From Gammaproteobacteria bacterium (lineage in GTDB: Bacteria; Pseudomonadota; Gammaproteobacteria; BMS3Bbin11), in NCBI GenBank assembly GCA_030617565.1, contig JAUWVE010000012.1:1-15985 (forward strand): DNA of 15,985 bases. The letters are read 5' to 3'. The position numbers and the translations under genes are program-made. Position 1 is the first letter of the stretch, and every line of letters starts with the position of its first letter. This document shows, piece by piece, positions 1 through 6,820 of the stretch. Under the pieces are notes generated by a model. It searched no databases. It was given only the letters and a program-made list of their open reading frames with translations, and had not been told where the DNA came from.

Positions 1-1
1 A

Positions 2-1540
2 ACTGCACCGATTTCTGCGGAAGGTCTTAGTCCGGCACAGATGTTTTTCATCGGACAGATCGAAGATGCGCGTATCGAATACAAAGCAATCAATGAATTC
101 CCGGGGCTAAAGAAACTCTGGCGTTCACTGATGGATGTTCCCGGTGAAGAAAAAATCGAACATCCAACCATGCCGTTACTGGAGCGTTTCGCTGTTATGT
201 TGCTTGACGAGTCGGCTACTTCAGATGATGAAGAACTGAATGCACTCGCACAAAAATTTCATAGTGGTATCGAAGAAAATCAGGACAACAATAATTTCTG
301 TTGGCATCTTGGCCTCGATGTATTTAATTTATTTTCATCACGTAAAGATGTACCAAGCCTGCGTATCCTGGAGCGTATCGATATCGTTTACCGTGATGAC
401 AATCGTTACGTCTGGGAGTTTGAAGAATTTACCTGGGAAGTCGAACATGAATATGTGCCTGCCAGCCAGAGACAGGTAAGGCGTCAGGTCAGTGTTATCG
501 AAATGGCCAATGAAGTTGATTGTGAACTGGCCGGTGATGACGCGCAGGAGATCTGGACCTGTTCGACCGAGATGCGTCCTTATGAAGATGACCTCACCGA
601 CAAAACAAAAAGTTTTAACGAGATGTGGGGTAAAGAACCGATTTCCGATCCTTATCATTACCATGAATGGGACTATCAGATCCAGTTACATCGTCCGGAC
701 TGGGCTACGATCTACGAACGCCGCCAGCCGCGTGGCCATGTGGAAGATATTCAAGAAATCCTTGATGCATACCGTCCGGTCGCTCACCGCATCAAGCAGA
801 TTATTGATCTGTTGACACCGGAAGGCGTGCAGCGTGTGCGTAATATGGAAGATGGTGATGAAGTCGATATCAACGCGGCTATCGATGCCATGATTGCTAT
901 TCGCATGGGCGAACAACCCAATACCCGTATCACCATGCGTAACGTATTAAAGACACGGGATTTATCGGTTGTGTTATTGCTGGATTTGTCCGAATCAACT
1001 AACGAAGCAATGAGCGGTTCAGAAAAAACGGTATTGCAACTAACCCGTGAAGCGGCTACCTTAGTTGCTACTGCCATAGAAGGCATCGGAGATCCTTTTG
1101 CCATACACGGTTTCGCCTCGGATGGTCGGCACGATGTGCAGTACTATCGCTTTAAAGATTTTAGCCAACACTTTGATGATGAATCCAAGTCACGTCTTGC
1201 GGGAATGAAAGGTGGCTTATCCACGCGTATGGGCGCGGCCTTACGTCATGCCGGGCAGTATCTGTTAAAGCAGCAGGAAAGACGTAAGTTAGTATTGTTA
1301 TTAACCGACGGTGAACCTGCTGACATCGATGAACGCGATCCACAACATCTGCGTCACGACACCAAGAAGGCAGTCGAAGAACTTTATAGCACGGGTGTGC
1401 TTACCTATTGCCTGACACTCGATCCGAATGCTGATGATTATGTGAAGCGGATCTTTGGTGCGAATAACTATACCATTATTGATAACGTTGATAAATTGCC
1501 CGAGCAGTTGCCAACCTTGTTTGCCAGCCTGACGGCATAA
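2..1540 (+). CDS. cbbO: CbbO/NorD-family VWA-domain protein, probable Rubisco activase subunit (5' end outside window)
   Basis: The frame is open to the first base of the window and the first in-frame ATG (position 41) falls inside conserved-looking sequence, so this is the C-terminal part of a longer protein; CbbO/NorD proteins are usually well over 600 residues. Counting from that ATG, a C-terminal von Willebrand A domain spans about residues 305-499 with a complete MIDAS metal site: D315-L-S317-E-S319, T395 in GGLSTRMG, and D423 in LLTDGEPAD. Upstream, Y-H-E-W-D and R-P-D-W-A-T (about 207-223) resemble the block before the VWA domain in this family. Known biology: CbbO works with the AAA+ ATPase CbbQ to remove inhibitory sugar phosphates from form I Rubisco; NorD is the paralogue in nitric oxide reductase clusters. 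The aldolase 24 bp downstream favours CbbO. Rubisco and cbbQ would be expected just left of the window, which I cannot see. Confidence 0.85.
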   Translation, partial: TAPISAEGLSPAQMFFIGQIEDARIEYKAINEFPGLKKLWRSLMDVPGEEKIEHPTMPLLERFAVMLLDESATSDDEELNALAQKFHSGIEENQDNNNFCWHLGLDVFNLFSSRKDVPSLRILERIDIVYRDDNRYVWEFEEFTWEVEHEYVPASQRQVRRQVSVIEMANEVDCELAGDDAQEIWTCSTEMRPYEDDLTDKTKSFNEMWGKEPISDPYHYHEWDYQIQLHRPDWATIYERRQPRGHVEDIQEILDAYRPVAHRIKQIIDLLTPEGVQRVRNMEDGDEVDINAAIDAMIAIRMGEQPNTRITMRNVLKTRDLSVVLLLDLSESTNEAMSGSEKTVLQLTREAATLVATAIEGIGDPFAIHGFASDGRHDVQYYRFKDFSQHFDDESKSRLAGMKGGLSTRMGAALRHAGQYLLKQQERRKLVLLLTDGEPADIDERDPQHLRHDTKKAVEELYSTGVLTYCLTLDPNADDYVKRIFGANNYTIIDNVDKLPEQLPTLFASLTA

Positions 1541-1564
1541 TTCGCCAATGACCAGGAGCTGTTC

Positions 1565-2743
1565 ATGCCTTTAGTAAATATGCGCGATATGCTCTACCAC
1601 GCCTACGACAATAACTATGCCGTCGGTGCTTTTGACCTGGTCAGTCTGGATTTCCTTGAAGCTGTTATCAGTGCTGCAGAAATTTGTCGCTCTGCTGTTA
1701 TCCTGAGTATCGCAGAACCTCACTTCGAGCATTATGATTTTGAGCTTTTGCTGCCTGCTGCTGAAGCTGCGGCAAAGCGTGCATCTGTTCCAGTAGCCAT
1801 TCAGCTCGATCATGGCGGTTGCCTGGAGACAGTGGTTAAAGCGATTAACCTGGGATGCAATGGCGTCATGCTGGATGCATCAAACCAGGACTTCTCAGAC
1901 AATATAGAACACACCCGGGCGGTTGCCGAGATGGCACATCGATGCGGTGTTTCCGTGGTGGGTGAGCTGGGTTATGTGGCGGGCAAAGAGGGTGAAGGTG
2001 CTGAGCAGCATCCCGGGGAAACGGCGTTTACACTGCCCTCTGAAGCCAAGGCCTATGTCGAAAGAACCGGTGTAGACTTTCTGGCGGTGTCCATCGGCAC
2101 TGTGCAGGGACGGATGAATGGCCGGGCAAAACTCGACTATGCACGCCTCAAACAACTCAATCAAACCGTCAACATCCCCTTGGTCATTCATGGCGGCAGC
2201 GGCTTGAATGAAGACCAGTATCATAAACTGACATTGAACGGTGTTGCCAAGATCGATTATTACACCGCGCTTTCAGATGTCGCGGCAAAGGCGATGCGAA
2301 AACGCAGTAAGGGAAATCCTAAAGGCAGTTTTACCGATCTTAAAAAAGATGTGAAGGAAGCCGTTGGCAATGAGGTGCAACGTTGTCTTCGTCAGTGGGG
2401 CAGTGCAGGACGTGCAGCTGAAGTACTCGAGCGATGTGAACCCTGGCTGTCCATTGAACACCTGATCGTACATAATATGAGTGCGCAGTCTAGTCAGTCA
2501 ATCGATAGTTTGATGTCTGAAGGAAAGCGGATACTTTTACAGATGCCCGGTGTGCGTGAAGTATTCACCGGTGAAGCGATGAAAGAAAATAGCAAATACA
2601 GTTTCTGCTGGTTGGTACGGTTTACCCATAAAGCCGCGCTTGAAAGTTTTCGCGAGCATGAAGTTTTTGATTCTTTTCTAAAGAAACAGTTTAATCCCAA
2701 TGTCAGTGACCTGACCAGTATCGACTTCCAGGAAATAAAATAA
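1565..2743 (+). CDS. cbbA: Class II fructose-bisphosphate aldolase with C-terminal Dabb-like domain
   Basis: ATG start with AGGAGC 8 nt upstream. Residues about 1-285 form a class II (zinc) aldolase barrel of the FbaA/GatY/KbaY type, which condenses glyceraldehyde 3-phosphate and dihydroxyacetone phosphate in the Calvin cycle and gluconeogenesis. Visible motifs: G-A-F-D near residue 21, catalytic D82 and zinc ligand H83 in QLDHGG, E134 in GELG, and H209 in VIHGGSG. The SIGTxHG motif, whose His is a zinc ligand in the family, reads S-I-G-T-V-Q181-G, so that His is Gln. Residues about 297-392 are an extra domain with the pattern of the stress-responsive A/B barrel (Dabb) family: HLIVHNM, MPGVREV, YSFCWLVRF, HEVFDSF and a final SIDF. 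At 392 residues it is about 100 longer than usual for the family. It lies 24 bp after cbbO, probably in the same operon. The symbol rests on this context; bisphosphatase or tagatose-bisphosphate specificity cannot be excluded. Confidence 0.85.
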   Translation: MPLVNMRDMLYHAYDNNYAVGAFDLVSLDFLEAVISAAEICRSAVILSIAEPHFEHYDFELLLPAAEAAAKRASVPVAIQLDHGGCLETVVKAINLGCNGVMLDASNQDFSDNIEHTRAVAEMAHRCGVSVVGELGYVAGKEGEGAEQHPGETAFTLPSEAKAYVERTGVDFLAVSIGTVQGRMNGRAKLDYARLKQLNQTVNIPLVIHGGSGLNEDQYHKLTLNGVAKIDYYTALSDVAAKAMRKRSKGNPKGSFTDLKKDVKEAVGNEVQRCLRQWGSAGRAAEVLERCEPWLSIEHLIVHNMSAQSSQSIDSLMSEGKRILLQMPGVREVFTGEAMKENSKYSFCWLVRFTHKAALESFREHEVFDSFLKKQFNPNVSDLTSIDFQEIK

Positions 2744-2759
2744 TTCAGTCATCTTCAGT

Positions 2760-2802
2760 ATCCTGCATCAGGAAGGTCTCAGGAAGATCTCAGAGGCAGG
2801 AT
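2760..2802. terminator. Possible terminator hairpin between convergent genes
   Basis: ATCCTGC at 2760-2766 is matched by its exact reverse complement GCAGGAT at 2796-2802, enclosing a 29-nt loop rich in TCAGGAAG-type repeats. It follows the aldolase stop and overlaps the end of the opposing gene. No T-run follows, so an intrinsic terminator is uncertain. Confidence 0.25.
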
Positions 2803-3231
2803 GCTGACATTACAGTCTGTGTTCAGCGAGTTGCGATGACGCTGATCAATCAGTAACATCGATTGATAGAATTCACTGTTAAGCCGTTTTTGAATTTCAG
2901 ACATATCCTCACCATAAAAAATAACGCGGCAATCCATGTTCTGCGTTAAACCCTCGCGTTCCCTGGCGCTTGTCAGAGGATGCCATGAAACCCTGATAAG
3001 TCGGCCACCTTCATCACCTCGAACGGCATAGGCTAAGCTATCGACAAACCAGAAAGCATTCTTTTCGATGATGGCAAGATATTGCAGCGAACGAACAGGT
3101 ATAAATAAATAACTCGATTGACTTCGATTGAGCAGGACATGGGCGAGGTTATAGGTTTGCGACAACAATCGGGTCTCCAGACAAAAAAACTCATCAGGTG
3201 TAAAAAACGATTGAGTATCATGTGCGGTCAT
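2779..3231 (-). CDS. Unrecognised protein of 150 residues downstream of the Calvin-cycle genes
   Basis: I do not recognise the family. The product has no signal peptide or clear transmembrane helix and looks like a small soluble protein. The core, about residues 38-85 (SSYLFIPVRSLQYLAII, then FWFVDSLAYAVRG and GGRLIRVSWHP), alternates hydrophobic and polar residues as in a beta-sheet fold. The second half is charged and probably helical (EDMSEIQKRLNSEFYQS). No good ribosome-binding site precedes the ATG, so the start could lie elsewhere, although no better in-frame start is obvious. The gene converges on the aldolase with about 35 bp between stops. It is likely a real gene because the amino-acid composition is protein-like throughout and the space has no better-supported frame. 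A link to carbon fixation is only suggested by position. Confidence 0.6.
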   Translation of the reverse strand: MTAHDTQSFFTPDEFFCLETRLLSQTYNLAHVLLNRSQSSYLFIPVRSLQYLAIIEKNAFWFVDSLAYAVRGDEGGRLIRVSWHPLTSAREREGLTQNMDCRVIFYGEDMSEIQKRLNSEFYQSMLLIDQRHRNSLNTDCNVSILPLRSS

Positions 3232-3245
3232 AAATGAATAGTAAC

Positions 3246-3263
3246 GGTACTGTCAAGTTAAGT
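3246..3263 (+). repeat. Candidate left terminal repeat of the degraded IS6-like element
   Basis: GGTACTGTCAAGTTAAGT resembles the GG(C/T)NCTGT start typical of IS6-family ends and lies about 60 bp before the transposase remnant, the usual arrangement. I found no matching right end, consistent with a decayed element. Confidence 0.3.
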
Positions 3264-3305
3264 ACAATTCAGCCAGACAATCCCCATGAAAAGGTAAAAA
3301 CACCT

Positions 3306-3765
3306 TGCTCTGGCTATAGATTTCCGGCCGAAATTATCAGCCACTCAGTGTGGTTCTACCAACGTTTCTGCTTGAGGGCACCTCTATTTATTCATGAATA
3401 TTCATCTCACATCCATTGTGACCATCTCTGCGGTAAGAATCTTCGCAATAGCTAGCTATTACGTGCGATCCTTGCCTTGATATGAACACAATTGATGCAA
3501 TCTGATCTATCCATAATAAATAGAGGTGCCCTTGAGTCTAAGAGATGTCGAAGATCTTTTGCTAAACGTGGAATTGAGGATTACTACGAGTCAATTCGGC
3601 ATTGGTGTGCTCGGTTTGGGCCATAATACGCCCACAAGCTTTAAAACGGCGAGGTGGTCTGTGTGATACCTGGTATCTTGATCAGGTATTCTTCAAGATT
3701 CATGGTGATCATGTTTACTTGTGGCGAGCAGTGGATCAGGATGGCTTGGTTGGCAGTACCCATGA
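3306..3765 (+). pseudogene. IS6-family transposase remnant, frameshifted and interrupted by a MITE-like element
   Basis: Pieces in different frames line up in order with the N-terminal and central parts of IS6/IS26-type transposases. YRFPAEIISHSVWFYQRFC (before 3372) matches the helix-turn-helix start. SLRDVEDL follows after the inserted element (from 3536), then AKRGIEDYYESIRHWCARFG (3561-3620), then DTWYLDQVFFKIHG and LWRAVDQDG (about 3660-3740). The last two cover the first acidic catalytic segments of the DDE core. Lesions: the 156-bp insertion at 3376-3531, a one-base loss near 3560, an in-frame TAA at 3624, and a frame change near 3641. The C-terminal half with the final Glu is missing. 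It cannot encode an active transposase. The family is recognised from the motif order; the exact right boundary is uncertain. Confidence 0.8.
3376..3531. mobile_element. MITE-like palindromic element, copy 1 (156 bp)
   Basis: Non-coding element with perfect 17-bp terminal inverted repeats (GGGCACCTCTATTTATT and its complement) and a 4-bp direct duplication TTGA on both sides (3372-3375 and 3532-3535). The two arms are 77 nt each around a central TA, so the whole element is one imperfect palindrome centred on the 14-mer AATAGCTAGCTATT at 3447-3460. Removing the element and one duplication rejoins the transposase remnant in frame, which defines the boundaries. There is no transposase inside. 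The mobilising family is unknown; a 4-bp duplication would suit some IS5-group elements, but that is inference. Confidence 0.85.
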
Positions 3766-3781
3766 GAAACAAGTCTATTCT

Positions 3782-3803
3782 TGCTAGTGTTCCCTGACTA
3801 GCA
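3782..3803. other. Small hairpin downstream of the IS remnant
   Basis: TGCTAGT and ACTAGCA form a perfect 7-bp stem with an 8-nt loop (GTTCCCTG). There is no T-run on the plus side. The role is unknown; it lies about 80 bp before the acetolactate-synthase-like gene. Confidence 0.3.
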
Positions 3804-3883
3804 GCAATAATGAATGCACTAAAATTGATACTCCATTATCATCAAGTGGTAAAAAAACATGCTTACAATAGGAGTACTTTTAA

Positions 3884-5524
3884 ATGAAAGCATCTGACCT
3901 GTTCATTAAGGCGCTGGAAGCCGAAGGCATCGAATATATCTTCGGTATACCTGGCGAAGAAAATCTCGACTTTCTCAACTCACTTAAAGATTCGTCGATC
4001 AGATTAATCCTGACGCGCCATGAGCAGGCTGCAGGGTTCATGGCAGCCACCTATGGCCGCCTTACCGGCAAGGCAGGTGTTTGTCTGTCCACGCTTGGGC
4101 CAGGAGCAACCAACCTTGTGACCGCAGCCGCCTATGCCCAACTTGGTGCCATGCCAATGTTGATGATTACAGGGCAGAAACCAATCAAGGCCAGCAAACA
4201 GGGTCAGTTTCAGATTGTTGATGTGGTGGACATGATGCGTCCGCTGACCAAGTTTACCCATCAACTCAGCAGCGCCCATAACATCCCTGCCAGGGTGCGC
4301 GAGGCTATACGCACTGCGGAAGATGAACGGCCGGGCGCGGTTCACCTGGAACTTCCTGAAGATATTGCCTATGAGGAAACAGATTCACAAGTCATTGCCA
4401 GGAGCAGATTTGACATTCCCCATGCAACGGATCACTCCGTCGCTGCCGCCGTCGAGATGATTGAATCGGCAAAGCACCCCTTGATGCTGATTGGTGCAGG
4501 CGCCAACAGGAAGCGGTTTAGCGCCAGTCGTGGAGTATTCGTCAAGAAAACGGGCATCCCATTCTTCAGTACCCAAATGGGCAAAGGCGTCGTTGATGAA
4601 CGCAATCCGCTTTTCCTGGGTAACGCCACGCTTTCTTCCAATGATTATTTACATCGTGCTATTGAAAAAACCGATCTGATCATAAACGTAGGCCACGACG
4701 TCGTTGAAAAACCCCCGTTCTTTATGGAGCAAGGAGGATTTAAGGTCATCCACGTAAATTACGTTACTGCAACTATCGATCCTGTTTATTACCCGCAACA
4801 GGGAGTGATTGGTGATATTGCCAGTAGTATGGAGCGTTTGACTGCACGAATAACGCCACAGCAAAGTTGGGACTTCTCTCGATTTATGGAGGTTAAAGCT
4901 CACCTTGATAGACATTTACTGGAAGGGGCAAAAGATGAAAGATTCCCTGTTTATCCGCAACGTCTGGTTGCCGATGTACGAAAAGTGATGCCCGATGATG
5001 GCATCATTGCTCTCGACAACGGTGTCTACAAGATCTGGTTCGCGCGTAACTATAAAGCCTATGGGCCAAATACCGTTCTGCTCGATAATGCACTGGCAAC
5101 TATGGGTGCAGGTCTACCTTCTGCGATGGCTGCCAAAATTGTTCATCCAGGCCGTCGGGTAATGGCTATCTGTGGCGATGGTGGCTTCATGATGAACTCG
5201 CAGGAGATGGAGACTGCAGTACGTCTGGGGCTTGACCTTGTTGTGCTGATTCTCAAGGACGATGCCTACGGTATGATTAAATGGAAACAGGCCAATATGG
5301 GCTTTGATGATTTTGGTCTCGATTACGGTAATCCGGATTTTGTCCAATATGCCAACAGCTATGGTGCAATCGGACATAGCCTCGAATCAGCAGAGTCACT
5401 AATCCCCCTGATAGAAGAGTGTTTCAATACCGCAGGTGTACACTTGATTGAGGTTCCTGTCGACTATTCAGATAATGACCGCATACTTAATTCTGATATT
5501 AAGGAACAGAGTCAACGGATATAG
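3884..5524 (+). CDS. Acetolactate synthase-like thiamine diphosphate enzyme, large (catalytic) subunit
   Basis: ATG start with AGGAGT about 8 nt upstream. The 546-residue product has the three domains of the family: N-terminal pyrimidine-binding domain (about 1-170) with FGIPGEENLDF, catalytic E47 in TRHEQAAGFMA, and LSTLGPGATNL; a central Rossmann-like domain (about 185-325); and a C-terminal diphosphate-binding domain (about 350-530) with GDGGFMMNSQEM (431-442) and KDDAYG. This matches enzymes that decarboxylate pyruvate and form 2-acetolactate. E47 argues against glyoxylate carboligase, in which that Glu is replaced. No regulatory small subunit (ilvN/ilvH), acetolactate decarboxylase or other branched-chain gene is adjacent, so it is probably a stand-alone enzyme of the catabolic (AlsS-like) or an uncharacterised branch. 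Related enzymes with other acyl donors cannot be ruled out by reading. It sits alone between an IS scar and a convergent gene. Confidence 0.85.
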   Translation: MKASDLFIKALEAEGIEYIFGIPGEENLDFLNSLKDSSIRLILTRHEQAAGFMAATYGRLTGKAGVCLSTLGPGATNLVTAAAYAQLGAMPMLMITGQKPIKASKQGQFQIVDVVDMMRPLTKFTHQLSSAHNIPARVREAIRTAEDERPGAVHLELPEDIAYEETDSQVIARSRFDIPHATDHSVAAAVEMIESAKHPLMLIGAGANRKRFSASRGVFVKKTGIPFFSTQMGKGVVDERNPLFLGNATLSSNDYLHRAIEKTDLIINVGHDVVEKPPFFMEQGGFKVIHVNYVTATIDPVYYPQQGVIGDIASSMERLTARITPQQSWDFSRFMEVKAHLDRHLLEGAKDERFPVYPQRLVADVRKVMPDDGIIALDNGVYKIWFARNYKAYGPNTVLLDNALATMGAGLPSAMAAKIVHPGRRVMAICGDGGFMMNSQEMETAVRLGLDLVVLILKDDAYGMIKWKQANMGFDDFGLDYGNPDFVQYANSYGAIGHSLESAESLIPLIEECFNTAGVHLIEVPVDYSDNDRILNSDIKEQSQRI

Positions 5525-5560
5525 GATTGTAGCCCAGCTTGTAAATTTGCCAGGGAACAT

Positions 5561-5616
5561 CGGGATCAGGTCTTGTCTTTTGCCTTTATTGTGGAGATAA
5601 CTGGTATCTGATCCCG
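5561..5616. terminator. Possible bidirectional terminator between convergent genes
   Basis: CGGGATCAG (5561-5569) pairs perfectly with CTGATCCCG (5608-5616); the 38-nt loop is T-rich. The plus strand continues GTTTATCT. It lies between the acetolactate-synthase-like stop (5524) and the CbiM-like stop (5628), where a shared terminator is expected. The large loop weakens the case. Confidence 0.35.
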
Positions 5617-5627
5617 GTTTATCTAAA

Positions 5628-6326
5628 TCACTTACCAACAATATAGCGTTCATCATCAAAGGTCATCACCCAGTCAGGTTTGTAAATCACAAACGCACTG
5701 GTCAGCATGCCGGTGACAAAGGCTTCTGGAAACATAAACAGGGGCACATAGAGCAGCGACTCTGCAACCAGTTGACTGTCAGGGTAAGCCTGTACCAGGC
5801 TTAGTAAGGCAATAGCAGACAGGCGGCTTGCGGCAACAGCAATGCCAGCACCAAAAAAGGCGGCTACAAATATATAGATAAAGAAGTTATCCGGTAATCG
5901 TCTCTGTGACAGGCACAGGATACCGTAACTGACAAATACAGGGATAGCGATACTGAGCAGACCGTTAACGCCCAGGCTGAGTACTTCGTTGTGCTGTATC
6001 AGTACGCTGGCAATCATAATCGTACTCAAGCCCAGCAGGGCGAGTGGCCAGCCAAACATCAGGGTAAACATTGTCGCCCCCAGATGGTGAAAACCAAGCC
6101 CCGGTGAAATACCTGCCTTGATTTTCCAGATTAACAATAAGGCCACCATTGCACCAAAATACACGTGCTGGCTGGGCCTGTTATTCAGCAGCGCGTCAAA
6201 TGAGAAGTTTTTTATCGCAAGAACAACCAGTGCCAGCATCATAATATTTGCCAGCCACATCAAAGGGACCGGTAACAGGCTGGCGGGAATATGAAGGCCG
6301 ATAAGCCAGTTTGTTTCATTCAGCAT
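5628..6326 (-). CDS. Solitary CbiM-like integral membrane protein (energy-coupling factor permease family)
   Basis: The 232-residue product is very hydrophobic, with about six or seven membrane segments. It carries the family-like stretch GISPGLGFHHLGATMFTLMFGWPLALLG (about residues 72-99) and a conserved-looking end FMFPEAFVTGMLTSAFVIYKPDWV. It resembles the CbiM/NikM substrate-specificity family, which brings Co2+ or Ni2+ across the inner membrane together with CbiN, CbiQ and CbiO. None of these partners is in the window. Classical CbiM begins Met-His-Ile, with the N-terminal amine and His2 binding the metal. Here a His-Ile-Pro lies after an 11-residue N-terminal extension, so metal binding by that mechanism is doubtful. 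No clear ribosome-binding site precedes the ATG. The substrate is therefore unknown. It may belong to a stand-alone branch of the family. Confidence 0.75.
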   Translation of the reverse strand: MLNETNWLIGLHIPASLLPVPLMWLANIMMLALVVLAIKNFSFDALLNNRPSQHVYFGAMVALLLIWKIKAGISPGLGFHHLGATMFTLMFGWPLALLGLSTIMIASVLIQHNEVLSLGVNGLLSIAIPVFVSYGILCLSQRRLPDNFFIYIFVAAFFGAGIAVAASRLSAIALLSLVQAYPDSQLVAESLLYVPLFMFPEAFVTGMLTSAFVIYKPDWVMTFDDERYIVGK

Positions 6327-6411
6327 GGCGCTATTTTACAGCAGAAAACTGAAGAAAAGTGTAATTATCTAGGCGGCATGAGCGATAGAGTTGCCGTTAA
6401 TAAGTTTTAAA

Positions 6412-6434
6412 CCGGGTCATAAAATCCGGGTCAT
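6412..6434. repeat. Direct repeat CCGGGTCAT upstream of the CbiM-like gene
   Basis: CCGGGTCAT occurs at 6412-6420 and again at 6426-6434, so the two copies are 14 bp apart start to start. On the CbiM-like gene's strand they lie 86-108 bp before its start codon, where a regulator could bind. No known operator is recognised, and the rest of 6327-6571 shows nothing else I can name. Confidence 0.4.
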
Positions 6435-6571
6435 GCAACAATCATTTTTAATATTAGAAAATATTGTACTCTGTCACCGATTACCGCAGCGATATTGCTG
6501 ACGGTATGTATCAGTTTATGCATGCTTTCTCATTATGTAAGGTAATTAATGGTGCCAGTAGGCTGTGAATC

Positions 6572-6820
6572 CTAGTCCCGCAGAATGATCGTCCTTAGGT
6601 TTAAAGTGAACGTCCCATTCTGTTTGATCACACCGACATGTGTACCCGCATTGTTAATCATGGCTACGGTGTTTTTGCCTAAAAGTGGTCTGCGGATGAA
6701 ATGCATTTGCCAGCCGAATGTTTGCATTTGAACGTATGTTTTCACCTGAGCTGTATTGAGATGCACCATAAAGCTGGATGGGATCGCCGGTTTCCGTTTG
6801 CGCCTTTCAATAATCCTCAT
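6572..6820 (-). CDS. Small basic hypothetical protein (82 residues)
   Basis: I do not recognise a named family. The N-terminus is strongly basic (MRIIERRKRKPAIP). It is followed by a stretch with protein-like hydrophobic patterning (FMVHLNTAQVKTYVQMQTFGWQMHFIRRPLL) and a final segment (TVAMINNAGTHVGVIKQNGTF) that reads as beta-strands. AGGGA lies 4 nt before the ATG on the minus strand, a workable although close ribosome-binding site. It is monocistronic, lying more than 240 bp from the CbiM-like gene on the same strand. It could be a chance frame in non-coding DNA, but the codon pattern and internal coherence make a genuine gene somewhat more likely. Confidence 0.5.
   Translation of the reverse strand: MRIIERRKRKPAIPSSFMVHLNTAQVKTYVQMQTFGWQMHFIRRPLLGKNTVAMINNAGTHVGVIKQNGTFTLNLRTIILRD

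Noticed and set aside
3234..3455. Plus-strand frame of 73 codons as an independent small gene
   Set aside because: Its middle is the N-terminus of the IS6-like remnant and its end runs into the palindromic element, so it is a pseudogene piece.
3884..5524. Glyoxylate carboligase, suggested by the nearby glyoxylate shunt
   Set aside because: The catalytic Glu that glyoxylate carboligase lacks is present (E47), and no tartronate semialdehyde genes are nearby.
6327..6571. Cobalamin or nickel riboswitch upstream of the CbiM-like gene
   Set aside because: I see no B12-box-like conserved core or long structured leader; only a short direct repeat is present.
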